Of a DNA stretch of 64,000 nucleotides, positions 45,184 through 54,432 are shown piece by piece. The notes under the pieces were generated by a model. It ran no database searches. It was not told where the DNA came from and saw only the letters and a program-made list of their open reading frames with translations. The stretch is from Paraburkholderia metrosideri (GTDB lineage: Bacteria; Pseudomonadota; Gammaproteobacteria; Burkholderiales; Burkholderiaceae), in NCBI RefSeq assembly GCF_904848625.1, contig NZ_CAJHCP010000004.1, positions 124,001-188,000 of the forward strand, written 5' to 3'. Every line of letters starts with the position of its first letter. Position 1 is the first letter of the stretch. Both the position numbers and the translations under genes were made by a program.

Positions 45184-45487
45184 CGGGGCCGCACCACCTC
45201 GTTACATCTCTGATCCGCCCCCAAAACGGTACCAAATACCGGCATTTATTACGGCGTATTCAGGCCACCCTCTCCCTCCTTTCTAAATCGACCGACATTT
45301 ATTCACGTGTCGCGCGCCGCAATTCTTTGCTCAGACAATTAAGCTAAACGCCCGTATTACAAGGGTTTTCATGGATTAGCCGAAATCGGTGCAGCGCAAA
45401 AAACCCGCTTTGCATCATCTATTACGGCGGCGTGAAATAGTTACCGAAAATTGATGTATCTTTTTGGGATATTTTTATGAGAAGGGA

Positions 45488-45543
45488 TTGATTTCTTGTT
45501 TTACCCTTCATACAATTCGTCCCAAGCTGTTACGAAATGTAAC
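45488..45543 (+). promoter_or_regulatory. flhDC promoter with inverted repeat at the start site
   Basis: TTGATT (45488-45493), a 17-base spacer and TACAAT (45511-45516) make a good sigma-70 promoter, with the transcription start expected near 45523. The inverted repeat GTTAC-GAAAT-GTAAC (45529-45543) lies just downstream of it, where a bound repressor would block clearance. The leader to flhD would be about 155 bases. The rest of 45144-45677 is AT-rich and has no gene. Confidence 0.62.
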
Positions 45544-45677
45544 GCTGTGTATCAAAAAGTCGCCGTCTTGTAGCAGGTGGTGACATGTAGCCGGAGGGCA
45601 ACGTTTCCGGCGAGGCACAAAAGAGATAACGGCAAAAAAAAGCCGACTTGTAATTCGGGGCTTCGGAAACACAGAAA

Positions 45678-45998
45678 ATGGACCGTAGCAGCGAGACGCT
45701 GGATTCAATCCGCGAGATTAACTTGTCTTACATCATGCTTGCGCAACGTATGTTGCGTGAGGACAAACCGGTCGGGATGTTCCGCCTGGGTTTGTCGTCG
45801 GAACTGGCTGACTTGCTTGCCGGGCTGTCGCTCGCGCAAATCGTCAAGCTGGCCTCTTCCGATCAGCTTTTGTGCTTCTTCCGCTTCAACGACCACTCAA
45901 TGTTGTCGGCGTTGACGCAAACGACGAAGCACACCGCAGTTGCACCGACTCACGCGGCGATCCTGCTTGCAGGCCAGCCTGCTGAGCAGTTTGCTTAA
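45678..45998 (+). CDS. flhD: Flagellar transcriptional activator FlhD
   Basis: 106 residues, the usual length. [64 protein letters not shown] matches FlhD throughout, including the Cys used in the dimer disulfide (LLCFFRF). It forms the FlhD4C2 complex with FlhC and activates class II flagellar promoters. It is followed 14 bases later by flhC. The long AT-rich upstream region suggests heavy regulation. Confidence 0.96.
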   Translation: MDRSSETLDSIREINLSYIMLAQRMLREDKPVGMFRLGLSSELADLLAGLSLAQIVKLASSDQLLCFFRFNDHSMLSALTQTTKHTAVAPTHAAILLAGQPAEQFA

Positions 45999-46012
45999 TC
46001 GAGGTGACTGCG

Positions 46013-46582
46013 ATGCTCAAACGTAGTCTGACGGAAGACGCACAGGATGTATTCCGTGCTATCGCGCTGATCGAACTCGGCGCGCGCATGCAGGTGCTCG
46101 AGAGCGAACTGACGCTTTCTCGCGACCGCATGATTCGGTTGTACCGCGAGGTCAAGGGCGTATCGCCGCCTAAAGGCATGCTGCCGTTCTCGGCGGACTG
46201 GTATATGACGTGGCTGGCGAACATCCACGCATCGTTGTTCTACAACACGTACCTGTTCCTGAAGAACGAAGCACGTTGCTCGCATCTTGATGCGCTGACC
46301 AAAGGGTATCGGCTGTATCTGGAACATTGCCAGCACAGCGAGAGCGATCCGGTGCTCGACCTCACGCGTGCATGGACGTTGGTGCGTTTCTTCGACGCCG
46401 ACATCCTGCAATTGACCAAGTGCTGCCGTTGCACGGGCAAGTTCGTCGCGCACAAGCACGATCTGCAGCACAACGTGGTGTGTGGCGCATGCCAGCCGCC
46501 ATCGCGTGCGGGCAAGACCAAGAAGGCAGCCGCCGCTCGCCAGGAAGCGCTCGAAGCAGCGCAGATCGCGCAAGCGGCGTGA
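46013..46582 (+). CDS. flhC: Flagellar transcriptional activator FlhC
   Basis: 189 residues. SLTEDAQDVFRAIALIELGARMQVLESELTLSRDRMIRLYREVKGVSPPKGMLPFSADWYMTW is the FlhC core, and the zinc cluster cysteines are in LTKCCRCTGKF and VVCGACQPP near residues 140-160. The C-terminus is Ala/Lys-rich. GAGG stands 8 bases before the ATG. It binds DNA as part of FlhD4C2. A strong terminator follows, so flhDC is a two-gene operon here, and motility genes are not adjacent. Confidence 0.96.
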   Translation: MLKRSLTEDAQDVFRAIALIELGARMQVLESELTLSRDRMIRLYREVKGVSPPKGMLPFSADWYMTWLANIHASLFYNTYLFLKNEARCSHLDALTKGYRLYLEHCQHSESDPVLDLTRAWTLVRFFDADILQLTKCCRCTGKFVAHKHDLQHNVVCGACQPPSRAGKTKKAAAARQEALEAAQIAQAA

Positions 46583-46644
46583 ATAGAATTGACCTAACTC
46601 GATGAGGGCAGGTCCAGCCCAAGTCGAAGCAGAACCGAAGCCTG

Positions 46645-46674
46645 AAAATCCGCGCATTGCGCGGATTTTTTTTT
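46645..46674 (+). terminator. Rho-independent terminator of flhDC
   Basis: Arms AATCCGCGC (46647-46655) and GCGCGGATT (46659-46667) enclose ATT, preceded by A residues and followed by a run of nine T. It also lies just beyond the stop of the convergent mntH gene and could act on both strands. Confidence 0.93.
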
Positions 46675-46702
46675 GCTCAGACCGGATACGGCAGACCTCG
46701 GA

Positions 46703-48031
46703 TCAACCCGCCAAACCCACCGTCTGCACCACCAGCCAAAGATTCGCCGCGCTGATCGCGACAAACAGCACCCAGGCGAGCAGCCGCGTCGGCAGCCGGT
46801 TCGCGAACTCGCCCATCAACGCGCGGTCGTTGGTCATCCGGATCAGCGGATAGAGCGCGAACGGCAACTGCAGGCTCAACACCACCTGACTGGCGACGAG
46901 CAACCGGCCGACCGCGCCGTTGCCCATCATCTGCACGCCGATCAGCGCGGGAATCAACGCCAGTGCCCGGGTGATGAAGCGCCGCTGCCAGCACGGAATT
47001 TTCAGCTTCAGAAAGCCCTCCATGATGACCTGCCCCGCCACCGTGCCAGTGAAGGTCGAACTTTGCCCCGACGCCAGCAACATGATCGCGAATAGCACCG
47101 CCGCGAAGCCGGTGCCGACGATCGGCGCGAGGAGCTTGTACGCGTCTTCGATCTGCGTGACCTGCGTGTGGCCGGTTGCGTGAAAGGCGGCGGCGGCGAG
47201 AATCAGGATCGCCATATTGATCAGCAGCGCGAGCACCAGTGACGCGATCGTGTCGATTCGCGACAGGCTGATCGCCGAGCGAATGCCGGCCGGATCGCGC
47301 TTCACAGCCCGCGTCTGCACGATCGATGAATGCAGATACAGGTTATGCGGCATTACCGTGGCACCCAGAATGCCGATCGCGAGGTACATCGGCTCACGCG
47401 AACTCAGCGCGTGCCACGACGGAATCAAACCTTGCGCGACCGATGGCCAATGCGGTTGCACCATCACCAACTCGACGATGTATCCGACGCCGATCGTCGC
47501 GATCAGGCCAAGCATGATCGCTTCGAGATCGCGGAAATTCTTGCCCTTGAGGCCGAGCACGATCAGCGTATCGAAGGCGGTCAGCAGCACACCGGTGGTC
47601 AACGAGAAATTGAACAGAAGATGGAACGCGAGCGCACCGCCGAGCACTTCGGCCAGGTCGCATGCCACGATGGACAGTTCCGCCAGAAACCACTGAAAGC
47701 GCGCGACCCGCGGCGAATAGCGCGAACTGGACAATTGCGCGAGGTCGCGCCCGGTGGCAATACCCAGGCGCATGCTCAAACATTGGAGCGCCATGGCTGC
47801 GAGACTCGACAGCAGCACGACGAACAGCAGGTTGTAGCCGTAACGCGATCCGGCTTCGATCGCGGTGGCCCAGTTGCCGGGGTCCATATAGCCGATCGAC
47901 ACCAGCAACCCGGGCCCTGCGAATTGCAGGATCTTTTTCCAGAACGGCGCGCCTTGCGGGACGGCGACCGAACCTTGCACCTCGGAAGGGCAAAACGGCG
48001 CCGTGGCGGTAGTCGGTAATTTAAACGGCAA
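46703..48031 (-). CDS. mntH: NRAMP-family divalent metal (Mn2+/Fe2+) transporter
   Basis: 442 residues with eleven predicted helices. The metal-binding motif DPGNWATAIEAGSRYG in helix 1 and MPHNLYLHSSIVQTR in helix 6 are the NRAMP hallmarks. It imports Mn2+ or Fe2+ with protons. No ATG exists near the conserved start; I propose a TTG start at 48031 (LPFKLPTTATAPFCPSEV), with GAGAG 9 bases upstream. A frame extending to 48496 would overlap the next gene's coding region and is not credible. Confidence 0.88.
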   Translation of the reverse strand: MPFKLPTTATAPFCPSEVQGSVAVPQGAPFWKKILQFAGPGLLVSIGYMDPGNWATAIEAGSRYGYNLLFVVLLSSLAAMALQCLSMRLGIATGRDLAQLSSSRYSPRVARFQWFLAELSIVACDLAEVLGGALAFHLLFNFSLTTGVLLTAFDTLIVLGLKGKNFRDLEAIMLGLIATIGVGYIVELVMVQPHWPSVAQGLIPSWHALSSREPMYLAIGILGATVMPHNLYLHSSIVQTRAVKRDPAGIRSAISLSRIDTIASLVLALLINMAILILAAAAFHATGHTQVTQIEDAYKLLAPIVGTGFAAVLFAIMLLASGQSSTFTGTVAGQVIMEGFLKLKIPCWQRRFITRALALIPALIGVQMMGNGAVGRLLVASQVVLSLQLPFALYPLIRMTNDRALMGEFANRLPTRLLAWVLFVAISAANLWLVVQTVGLAG

Positions 48032-48090
48032 TCCGGTGATCTCTCGAAGGGGATAAAACGCGGCGCTCGAAGGGGCCGCCGCGAGCCGCC

Positions 48091-49296
48091 TCAAGTGTAC
48101 AAAGAAACCTCCGGCAATGTACCGTTCAGCGCATAGCGGCCGACGTCGCGCACGCGATAGTCGAGCGGGTCGTGCAGCGTGTGCACGCGAGCGTTGCGCC
48201 AGAAGCGATCGAGTGCGAGCGGCGCGTGCGTCGCGCGCGCGCCACACGCGTCGAACAGCTTTTCGCTGACATCGAGCGCGGCACGATGCGCGACGATTTT
48301 CGCCTCCGAGGTAGCGAGCGCGACGTGTGCGCGTGCGTCGGCGGAAAGCGACGGGCCTTGCTGCCACGCGTCGTCGAGTATTTGAGCGGCGCGTATAGCG
48401 AGGGCTTCGGCGCCCACTGCCTGCAGACGCATTTCGCCGAACCGCTGGATCAGGTAGGGATCGTCGGTGGCTTTGTCGACGCCGGAGCTGATCCACGGTC
48501 TACCGTGCTGCGTGACATACGCGCGCGCTTCTTCGAGTGCGCCCTGCGCGATGCCGACGAACAGGTTGGTCAGCACCTGCTGCGAGATCAGCGTGCGCAA
48601 ACTCGCGTACGGCGTGTCGGCCTTGTGCAGTACCTCGTGCGGTTCGACCCTGACCCGCGCGAACGACACGCTGCCACTATCGGTTTGCCGCTGGCCGATC
48701 GGGTTCCAGTCGTCGTGGACGGTGATGCCCTCGCGTGTCGTCGGCACCACGCCGAACACCGGCTTGCCGGTAGCGGGATCGTGCGCGGACACCGTCATCA
48801 TCTGCGAGCCGCGCGTGCCTGAACAAAAGCCCTTTTGGCCGTCGAGCAGATAACCGCCGTCATCGGTTGCCGTTGCAATCAGGCGCGTGTCGAGCGGATT
48901 CACTGCATTGCCCCACCACCAGCGCTTTTCCACTGTGTCGCTCAGATAGCGCGCGCGTTGTTCCGGGTTACCCCACACATTGATGCTGACGACCTGCAAG
49001 CACGTAAAGCCCAGCAGGTGCGCGAGCGCGCTGTCTACCTGAGCGATCTTGCGGATCGTCTCGTAAATGTCCGGCCAGCGTGCGCCAGCGCCGCCGAATT
49101 CGCGCGGCACGGCAAGCGTGAGCAGCCCCGCGTCGGCGATCCACTGTTTTTCCTGCGCGGCATGACCGCCTTCGCGATCGCGTTGCGCTGCGCTCGCGCG
49201 CAATGCATCGAGTAAGCCGGCGAGATCGCGCACCACGGGCGCGCCGGATGCCTGACGCGTTGGCGATAGCGCGTCGGCATGACGGGGTTCATTCAT
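48091..49296 (-). CDS. Acyl-CoA-dehydrogenase-like flavoprotein, SfnB/DszC type
   Basis: 401 residues. The acyl-CoA dehydrogenase fold is visible: AGLLTLAVPREFGGAGARWPDIYETIRKIAQVDSALAHLLGF near residue 55, LLDGQKGFCSGTRGSQMMTVSA near 150, and a C-terminal helical bundle. The catalytic Glu of true acyl-CoA dehydrogenases is not evident, and the WNPIGQRQTDSGSVSF segment fits the DszC/SfnB flavin monooxygenases used in sulfur acquisition from sulfones. With the tauD operon and a TsuA-like protein in the window, a sulfur role is plausible but not proven. Confidence 0.8.
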   Translation of the reverse strand: MNEPRHADALSPTRQASGAPVVRDLAGLLDALRASAAQRDREGGHAAQEKQWIADAGLLTLAVPREFGGAGARWPDIYETIRKIAQVDSALAHLLGFTCLQVVSINVWGNPEQRARYLSDTVEKRWWWGNAVNPLDTRLIATATDDGGYLLDGQKGFCSGTRGSQMMTVSAHDPATGKPVFGVVPTTREGITVHDDWNPIGQRQTDSGSVSFARVRVEPHEVLHKADTPYASLRTLISQQVLTNLFVGIAQGALEEARAYVTQHGRPWISSGVDKATDDPYLIQRFGEMRLQAVGAEALAIRAAQILDDAWQQGPSLSADARAHVALATSEAKIVAHRAALDVSEKLFDACGARATHAPLALDRFWRNARVHTLHDPLDYRVRDVGRYALNGTLPEVSLYT

Positions 49297-49457
49297 GCGA
49301 TGTCCACATAAGGAATTGGGTTGAACGGCGGCGTGGACAGCGGAAGCCCGGACAGGTCGCCACCTCTTTGCTGTGAGGCGCGGTTCATCATAGAGCGCGG
49401 CGCGCCAGCGGTCTACGAACGGATATTCCGAAGGAAAGCGGGAAAAACGATTTGGAC

Positions 49458-49495
49458 AAAAAAACGCCGGGCGGTGCAATTGCACGGCCCGGCGC
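49458..49495 (-). terminator. Terminator of the RND efflux operon
   Basis: Read on the minus strand, arms CGCCGGGC and GCCCGGCG (49487-49494 and 49465-49472) enclose a 14-base loop and are followed by a run of seven T. It lies 30 bases after the opcM stop codon. Confidence 0.9.
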
Positions 49496-49524
49496 TGTTA
49501 CCCGTCAATGCCTGGTGAGGTCAT

Positions 49525-51177
49525 TTACCGCTTGGCCACCTGCTGCGCCGACGCGACCTGTGCGGTCGAATCAGAGGCGGAAGCCAAAGCAGAAGCAGCC
49601 GCAGACGGAGCCGTAGCAACCGGCACGGCCGAAGCCGGCGCAACCGCCCCAACCGCCGCATCAGGTGCCGGCACATCACCCCAACCACCGCCTAGCGCGC
49701 GAATCAGATTCACCGTCGCCACCGCCTGCGTGCCCGACAAATGGCTCGCCTGCAATTGCGACAGCAGCACCTGCCGCTCGCCGTCGATCACATCCAGATA
49801 GCTGACCGCGCCTTCCGTATACTGCGTGCGCGACAGATGGGCCGCGCGCTGCGAAGCGTCCACCGCTGTGTTCTGCTCGCGCATCTGGTCGCCGAGCAGC
49901 CGCAGATCGGCCAGGTTGTCCTCGACTTCGCGGAACGCCACCAATACTTGCTGACGATACTGCGCGACGTCCTCGTCATACTTCGAACGGGCTTGTGCAA
50001 GGTTGGCCTTGCGGCGGCCGCCGTCGAACAGAGGCAGCGTCAACGCCGTGCCCGCAAACGGTCCGAGGATAAACGCGCGGCTCGACCACATGAACAGTTC
50101 GCCGAGCGTCGCCGATTCGAAGCCGGCCGCGCCGGTGATATCGAGCTTCGGGAAGAATGCGGATTTCGCGAGACCGACCCGCGCATTCGCCGCCTGCATC
50201 GCGCGCTCCGCTGCCGAGATATCGGGCCGGCGTTCGAGCAACGCTGAAGGCAAACCGGCCGGCACACTCACCGTTACCGGCGAGAGCGGCGCTTCCGCAA
50301 ACGAGAAGTCCGCTGGCGGCTTGCCGAGCAGAATCGCCAGACTATGTTCGGAGGCCGCGCGTTGACGCGCGACGCCTACCGCATCGGCACGCGCACTCGC
50401 GAGTTCGTTGCGGGCCCGCGCCAGATCCAGCTCGCTGATATCGCCTTCCTTGAAGCGACGTTCGACGAGCTTCAGCGTGTCCTCGCGCAATGCAACGGTG
50501 CGGCGGTACAGGTCCTGATCGGTATCGAGCTCGCGCAACTGGAAGTAATTCTGCGCGACGTCGGCCTGCAACGACAGTTGCACTGAACGGAACAGCGCTT
50601 CGCTCTGCCCTTCGTCTGCCCGCGACGCATTCACGTTCGAGCTGACCCGTCCGAACAGATCGGTTTCATACGACGCGCCGACTTGCGCACGCCAGATCGT
50701 GCCCGTGGTACCCCCTGCGCTGTCCGGCAGGAATTGCGACGCCGCCGAAGCACGCTCGCGCGTCGGACCGAAGCCCGCATCGAGCTTCGGGAACCAGTCC
50801 GACTTCGCCGCCTGGGTCACTGCACGCGCCTGCTGCACGCGCGCTGCCGCCGCCTTCAGGTCCTGGTTTGCCGCGGCGGCCTGCTGTTCCAGCGCGTTGA
50901 GTTGCGGGTCGCCGAAAATCGCCCACCATTCGCCACGATGCGCATCTTCGGCGGGCTGCGCCTGCTTCCACGTGCCGTTGTCCTGCGCCGCAGGTCCGGA
51001 CGCCACCGAGGTGGCCGATGCAGCCGGTGCTTCCTTGAACGCAACCGGCGTATCCACGTCCGGACGCTTGTAGGTCGGCTCAACCGAGCACGCGGCCAGC
51101 AGTGCAACCAGCAACGCGCTAGTGGCCGCGCGGCCCCATCCGCTCAGGGCTTCAATGCGAGTTTCAAAGTGTTGCAT
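49525..51177 (-). CDS. opcM: RND efflux outer-membrane lipoprotein, OprM/OpcM type
   Basis: 550 residues. The signal peptide ends at lipobox LLAAC with the lipidated Cys near residue 30, then SVEPTYKRPDVDTP. The two repeated TolC-like helical regions are visible (WWAIFGDPQLNALEQQAAAANQDLKAAAARVQQARA, and RRPDISAAERAMQAANARVGLAKSAFFPKLDITGAAG). The C-terminal ~50 residues are an Ala/Val/Pro-rich extension beyond the normal OprM end. It is the last gene of the operon llpE-ceoA-ceoB-opcM, 13 bases after ceoB, and provides the exit duct. Confidence 0.92.
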   Translation of the reverse strand: MQHFETRIEALSGWGRAATSALLVALLAACSVEPTYKRPDVDTPVAFKEAPAASATSVASGPAAQDNGTWKQAQPAEDAHRGEWWAIFGDPQLNALEQQAAAANQDLKAAAARVQQARAVTQAAKSDWFPKLDAGFGPTRERASAASQFLPDSAGGTTGTIWRAQVGASYETDLFGRVSSNVNASRADEGQSEALFRSVQLSLQADVAQNYFQLRELDTDQDLYRRTVALREDTLKLVERRFKEGDISELDLARARNELASARADAVGVARQRAASEHSLAILLGKPPADFSFAEAPLSPVTVSVPAGLPSALLERRPDISAAERAMQAANARVGLAKSAFFPKLDITGAAGFESATLGELFMWSSRAFILGPFAGTALTLPLFDGGRRKANLAQARSKYDEDVAQYRQQVLVAFREVEDNLADLRLLGDQMREQNTAVDASQRAAHLSRTQYTEGAVSYLDVIDGERQVLLSQLQASHLSGTQAVATVNLIRALGGGWGDVPAPDAAVGAVAPASAVPVATAPSAAASALASASDSTAQVASAQQVAKR

Positions 51178-51190
51178 TATTGTTTTCTCC

Positions 51191-54100
51191 TCACGCGTCC
51201 GTCACCGGCGCGCCATAGTGCGGCGAATCCTTCTGCGCGACATGAATCGTCCCGCCGGCCAGCGTGCGCAGCACCACATAGAACACAGGCGTTAGCATCA
51301 GCCCGAACAGCGTGACGCCGAGCATGCCGAAGAACACTGCGATCCCCATCGCGTGACGCATCTCCGAGCCCGCTCCACTGGACAACACCAACGGCACCAC
51401 ACCCATGATGAACGCGATCGACGTCATCAGGATGGGTCGCAAACGCAGACGACTCGCCTCGATGGCCGCCGACAGCGGCGTGTGCCCGTCATGCTCCAGC
51501 TCACGGGCGAACTCGACGATCAGGATCGCGTTCTTCGCCGACAAGCCCACCAGCACCATCAAACCAATCTGCGTAAAGATGTTGTTGTCGCCACCCAGCA
51601 GCCACACGCCGGTCAGCGCAGACAGCACGCTCATCGGCACGATCAGGATCACCGCGAGCGGCAGCGTCAGGCTTTCATACAGCGCAGCGAGCACGAGGAA
51701 CACCAGCAGCACGCTGATCGGGAACACCCACATGCCTGCATTGCCAGCAAGAATCTGCTGATACGTCAGGTCGGTCCATTCGAGCTTCACACCACGCGGC
51801 AACACTTCGGCCGCTACCCGTTCGGCTGCTGCCTGTGCCTGTCCCGACGAAAAGCCCGGCGCGGGTCCACCGTTGATATCCGCAGCGGTGTAGCCGTTGT
51901 ATCGCACCACCATTTCCGGACCATAGGTTGGCGTCACCGTGACCAGCGACGACAACGGCACCATGTCACCCGCAGCGTTGCGCGTCTTCAGTTGCAGGAT
52001 GTCGTCCGCACGTTGACGGAACGGCGCATCCGCTTGCACCCGCACCTGGTACACCCGGCCAAAGCGGTTGAAGTCGTTCACATATAGCGAGCCGAGGTAA
52101 ATCTGCATCGTGTCGAACACGTCCGTCACCGGCACGCCAAGTTGCTTCGCCTTCACACGATCCAGATCGACGTTCAGTTGCGGCACGTTGATCTGATAGC
52201 TGGAGAAGGTCGGGCCGAGTTCCGGGGTTTGCGCCGCGCGCTTCACGAATGCTTCGGCGGCCTTGTTCAACTCCGCGTAACCGAGCGCGCCGTGATCCTC
52301 CAGTTGCATCTTGAAACCGCCGAGCGTGCCGAGACCGAGCACCGGCGGCGGCGGAAACACTGCAACGAATGAATCCTTGATCGCGCCGAATTGCTGATTC
52401 AACGCGCCCGCAATCGCACCCGCCGACAGCGCCTTGCCATGACGATCCGCGAACGGCTTGAGCTTGACGAATACCACGCCCGCGCTCGAACTATTCGTAA
52501 AGCCGTTCACCGACAAGCCCGGAAACTCCACCGCGCTTTCCACACCAGGTTGCTTCAACGCGATCGCGCTCATGTCGCGAATCACCTTCTCGGTACGATC
52601 GAGCGTTGCGCCATTCGGCAACTGCGCGAAGGCAATCAGATACTCCTTGTCCTGCGCCGGCACGAAGCCACCCGGCACGAGACGCGACATCAGCACCGTT
52701 GCGCCGAGCAGGATTGCGTAGACCGCGAGCATCGCGCCTTTGCGACGCAATACGCCGGTTACGCCGCGCCCATAAGCTTGGGAGCCGCGATGAAACACCT
52801 TGTTAAAGCGCTTGAAGAAGCCGCCGAGCACGCGATTCATCGCACGCGTCACGATGTCTTCCTTCGCGCCATGGCCGCGCAGCAGCAGTGCGGACAATGC
52901 GGGCGACAAGGTCAGCGAATTGAATGCCGAGATCACCGTCGAGATCGCGATGGTCATCGCGAACTGCTTGTAGAACTGGCCCGTCAGACCCGTCATGAAC
53001 GCGAGCGGCACGAACACGGCGACCAGCGTCAGCGCAATCGCGATGATCGGTCCACTCACTTCCTGCATTGCCTTGTACGTCGCGTCGCGCGCACTCAGTC
53101 CGTTTTCGATATTTCGCTCGACGTTCTCCACCACCACGATCGCGTCGTCCACCACGATCCCGATGGCGAGCACCATGCCGAACAGTGACAACGCGTTAAT
53201 CGAAAAGCCGAATGCAAGCAGCAGCGAGAACGTCCCGACAATCGACACCGGCACTGCAATCAATGGAATGATCGACGCGCGCCAGGTTTGCAGGAACACG
53301 ATCACGACGATCACGACCAGCGCGATGGCTTCGAGCAGCGTATGCACGACCGCTTCGATACTGGAGCGCACGAATTGCGTCGGGTCATAAACGATGCGGT
53401 ATTCGACGCCTGCAGGCATGTCTTCCGACAGTTCCTTCATCGCCTGACGTACCTGATCGGAAATCGCCAGCGAGTTCGCACCGGGCGCCTGGTTAATCGC
53501 GAGCGCGACCGCAGGCTTATTGTCGAGCAACGAACGCAGACCATATTCCGACGCTGCCAGTTCAACCCGTGCAATGTCACGCAGGTAAGTCACCGCACCA
53601 TCGGGTGCCGTCTTGACGACGATGTCGCCGAATTCGCCCTCGGTTTTCAGACGGCCGCGCGCATTTACCGACAACTGCAACTGCGTGCCCGGCACCGAAG
53701 GCGATCCGCCGATTACACCGGCCGCCACCTGAATATTCTGCTCGCGGATCGCATTGACCACTTCCGTTGCAGTCAGATTGCGCTGTGCGACTTTCTGCGG
53801 ATCGAGCCACACGCGCATGGCGTAATCGCCCGAACCCCACAACTGCACTTCGCCGACGCCCTGAATCCGCGCGAGCCGGTCCTTGACGTTCAGCAACGCG
53901 TAATTGCGCAGATATGTCATGTCGTAGCGGTTATTCGGCGAGATCAGGTGGACCACCATCGTCAGCGTAGGCGAGCTTTTGATGGTCGTCACGCCGAGCC
54001 GCTGCACGTCTTCCGGTAAACGCGGCAGCGCCTGGTTGACGCGGTTCTGCACGAGCTGCGTCGCGAGGTCGGGGTTCGTGCCGAGCTTGAAAGTCACCGT

Positions 54101-54376
54101 GAGCGTGAGATTGCCGTCGCTATTCGCTTGCGACTGCATGTACAGCATGTTCTCGACGCCATTGATCTGCTCTTCGAGCGGCGACGCGACAGCTTCCGCA
54201 ATCACTTTCGGATTCGCACCCGGATACTGCGCATGCACGACCACCGAAGGCGGCACGACTTCCGGGTACTCCGAGATAGGCAGCTTGAAGAGCGAAATGA
54301 TGCCCCCGAGCAGGATCAATACCGACAATACGCCGGCAAAGATCGGCCGATCGATGAAGAATTTGGATATGTTCAT
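51191..54376 (-). CDS. ceoB: RND multidrug efflux inner-membrane pump, CeoB/BpeF/MexF type
   Basis: 1061 residues with twelve predicted helices and two large periplasmic loops. The start NISKFFIDRPIFAGVLSVLILLGGIISLFKLPISEYPEVVPPSVVV is the HAE-1 signature. The proton-relay segment is GIVVDDAIVVVENVERN (two Asp in helix 4), and the partner Lys is in helix 10 (VGLSAKNAILIVEFA). Close relatives export chloramphenicol, trimethoprim, fluoroquinolones and salicylate in Burkholderia; the spectrum here is inferred. It is third in the operon, 56 bases after ceoA. Confidence 0.94.
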   Translation of the reverse strand: MNISKFFIDRPIFAGVLSVLILLGGIISLFKLPISEYPEVVPPSVVVHAQYPGANPKVIAEAVASPLEEQINGVENMLYMQSQANSDGNLTLTVTFKLGTNPDLATQLVQNRVNQALPRLPEDVQRLGVTTIKSSPTLTMVVHLISPNNRYDMTYLRNYALLNVKDRLARIQGVGEVQLWGSGDYAMRVWLDPQKVAQRNLTATEVVNAIREQNIQVAAGVIGGSPSVPGTQLQLSVNARGRLKTEGEFGDIVVKTAPDGAVTYLRDIARVELAASEYGLRSLLDNKPAVALAINQAPGANSLAISDQVRQAMKELSEDMPAGVEYRIVYDPTQFVRSSIEAVVHTLLEAIALVVIVVIVFLQTWRASIIPLIAVPVSIVGTFSLLLAFGFSINALSLFGMVLAIGIVVDDAIVVVENVERNIENGLSARDATYKAMQEVSGPIIAIALTLVAVFVPLAFMTGLTGQFYKQFAMTIAISTVISAFNSLTLSPALSALLLRGHGAKEDIVTRAMNRVLGGFFKRFNKVFHRGSQAYGRGVTGVLRRKGAMLAVYAILLGATVLMSRLVPGGFVPAQDKEYLIAFAQLPNGATLDRTEKVIRDMSAIALKQPGVESAVEFPGLSVNGFTNSSSAGVVFVKLKPFADRHGKALSAGAIAGALNQQFGAIKDSFVAVFPPPPVLGLGTLGGFKMQLEDHGALGYAELNKAAEAFVKRAAQTPELGPTFSSYQINVPQLNVDLDRVKAKQLGVPVTDVFDTMQIYLGSLYVNDFNRFGRVYQVRVQADAPFRQRADDILQLKTRNAAGDMVPLSSLVTVTPTYGPEMVVRYNGYTAADINGGPAPGFSSGQAQAAAERVAAEVLPRGVKLEWTDLTYQQILAGNAGMWVFPISVLLVFLVLAALYESLTLPLAVILIVPMSVLSALTGVWLLGGDNNIFTQIGLMVLVGLSAKNAILIVEFARELEHDGHTPLSAAIEASRLRLRPILMTSIAFIMGVVPLVLSSGAGSEMRHAMGIAVFFGMLGVTLFGLMLTPVFYVVLRTLAGGTIHVAQKDSPHYGAPVTDA

Positions 54377-54432
54377 GGGAAGCTCTTAACGTTGGAGCAT
54401 GCGCCGCGCGATGAAACCGCGGCGCACGGGGC

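Noticed and set aside
46703..48496. 597-residue form of the NRAMP transporter
   Set aside because: The extra N-terminus overlaps the opposite reading of the next coding region and is Arg-rich; the conserved transporter begins near 48031.
52391..53188. Long plus-strand frame opposite the RND pump
   Set aside because: Antisense shadow of ceoB; Arg/His-rich with no family signs.
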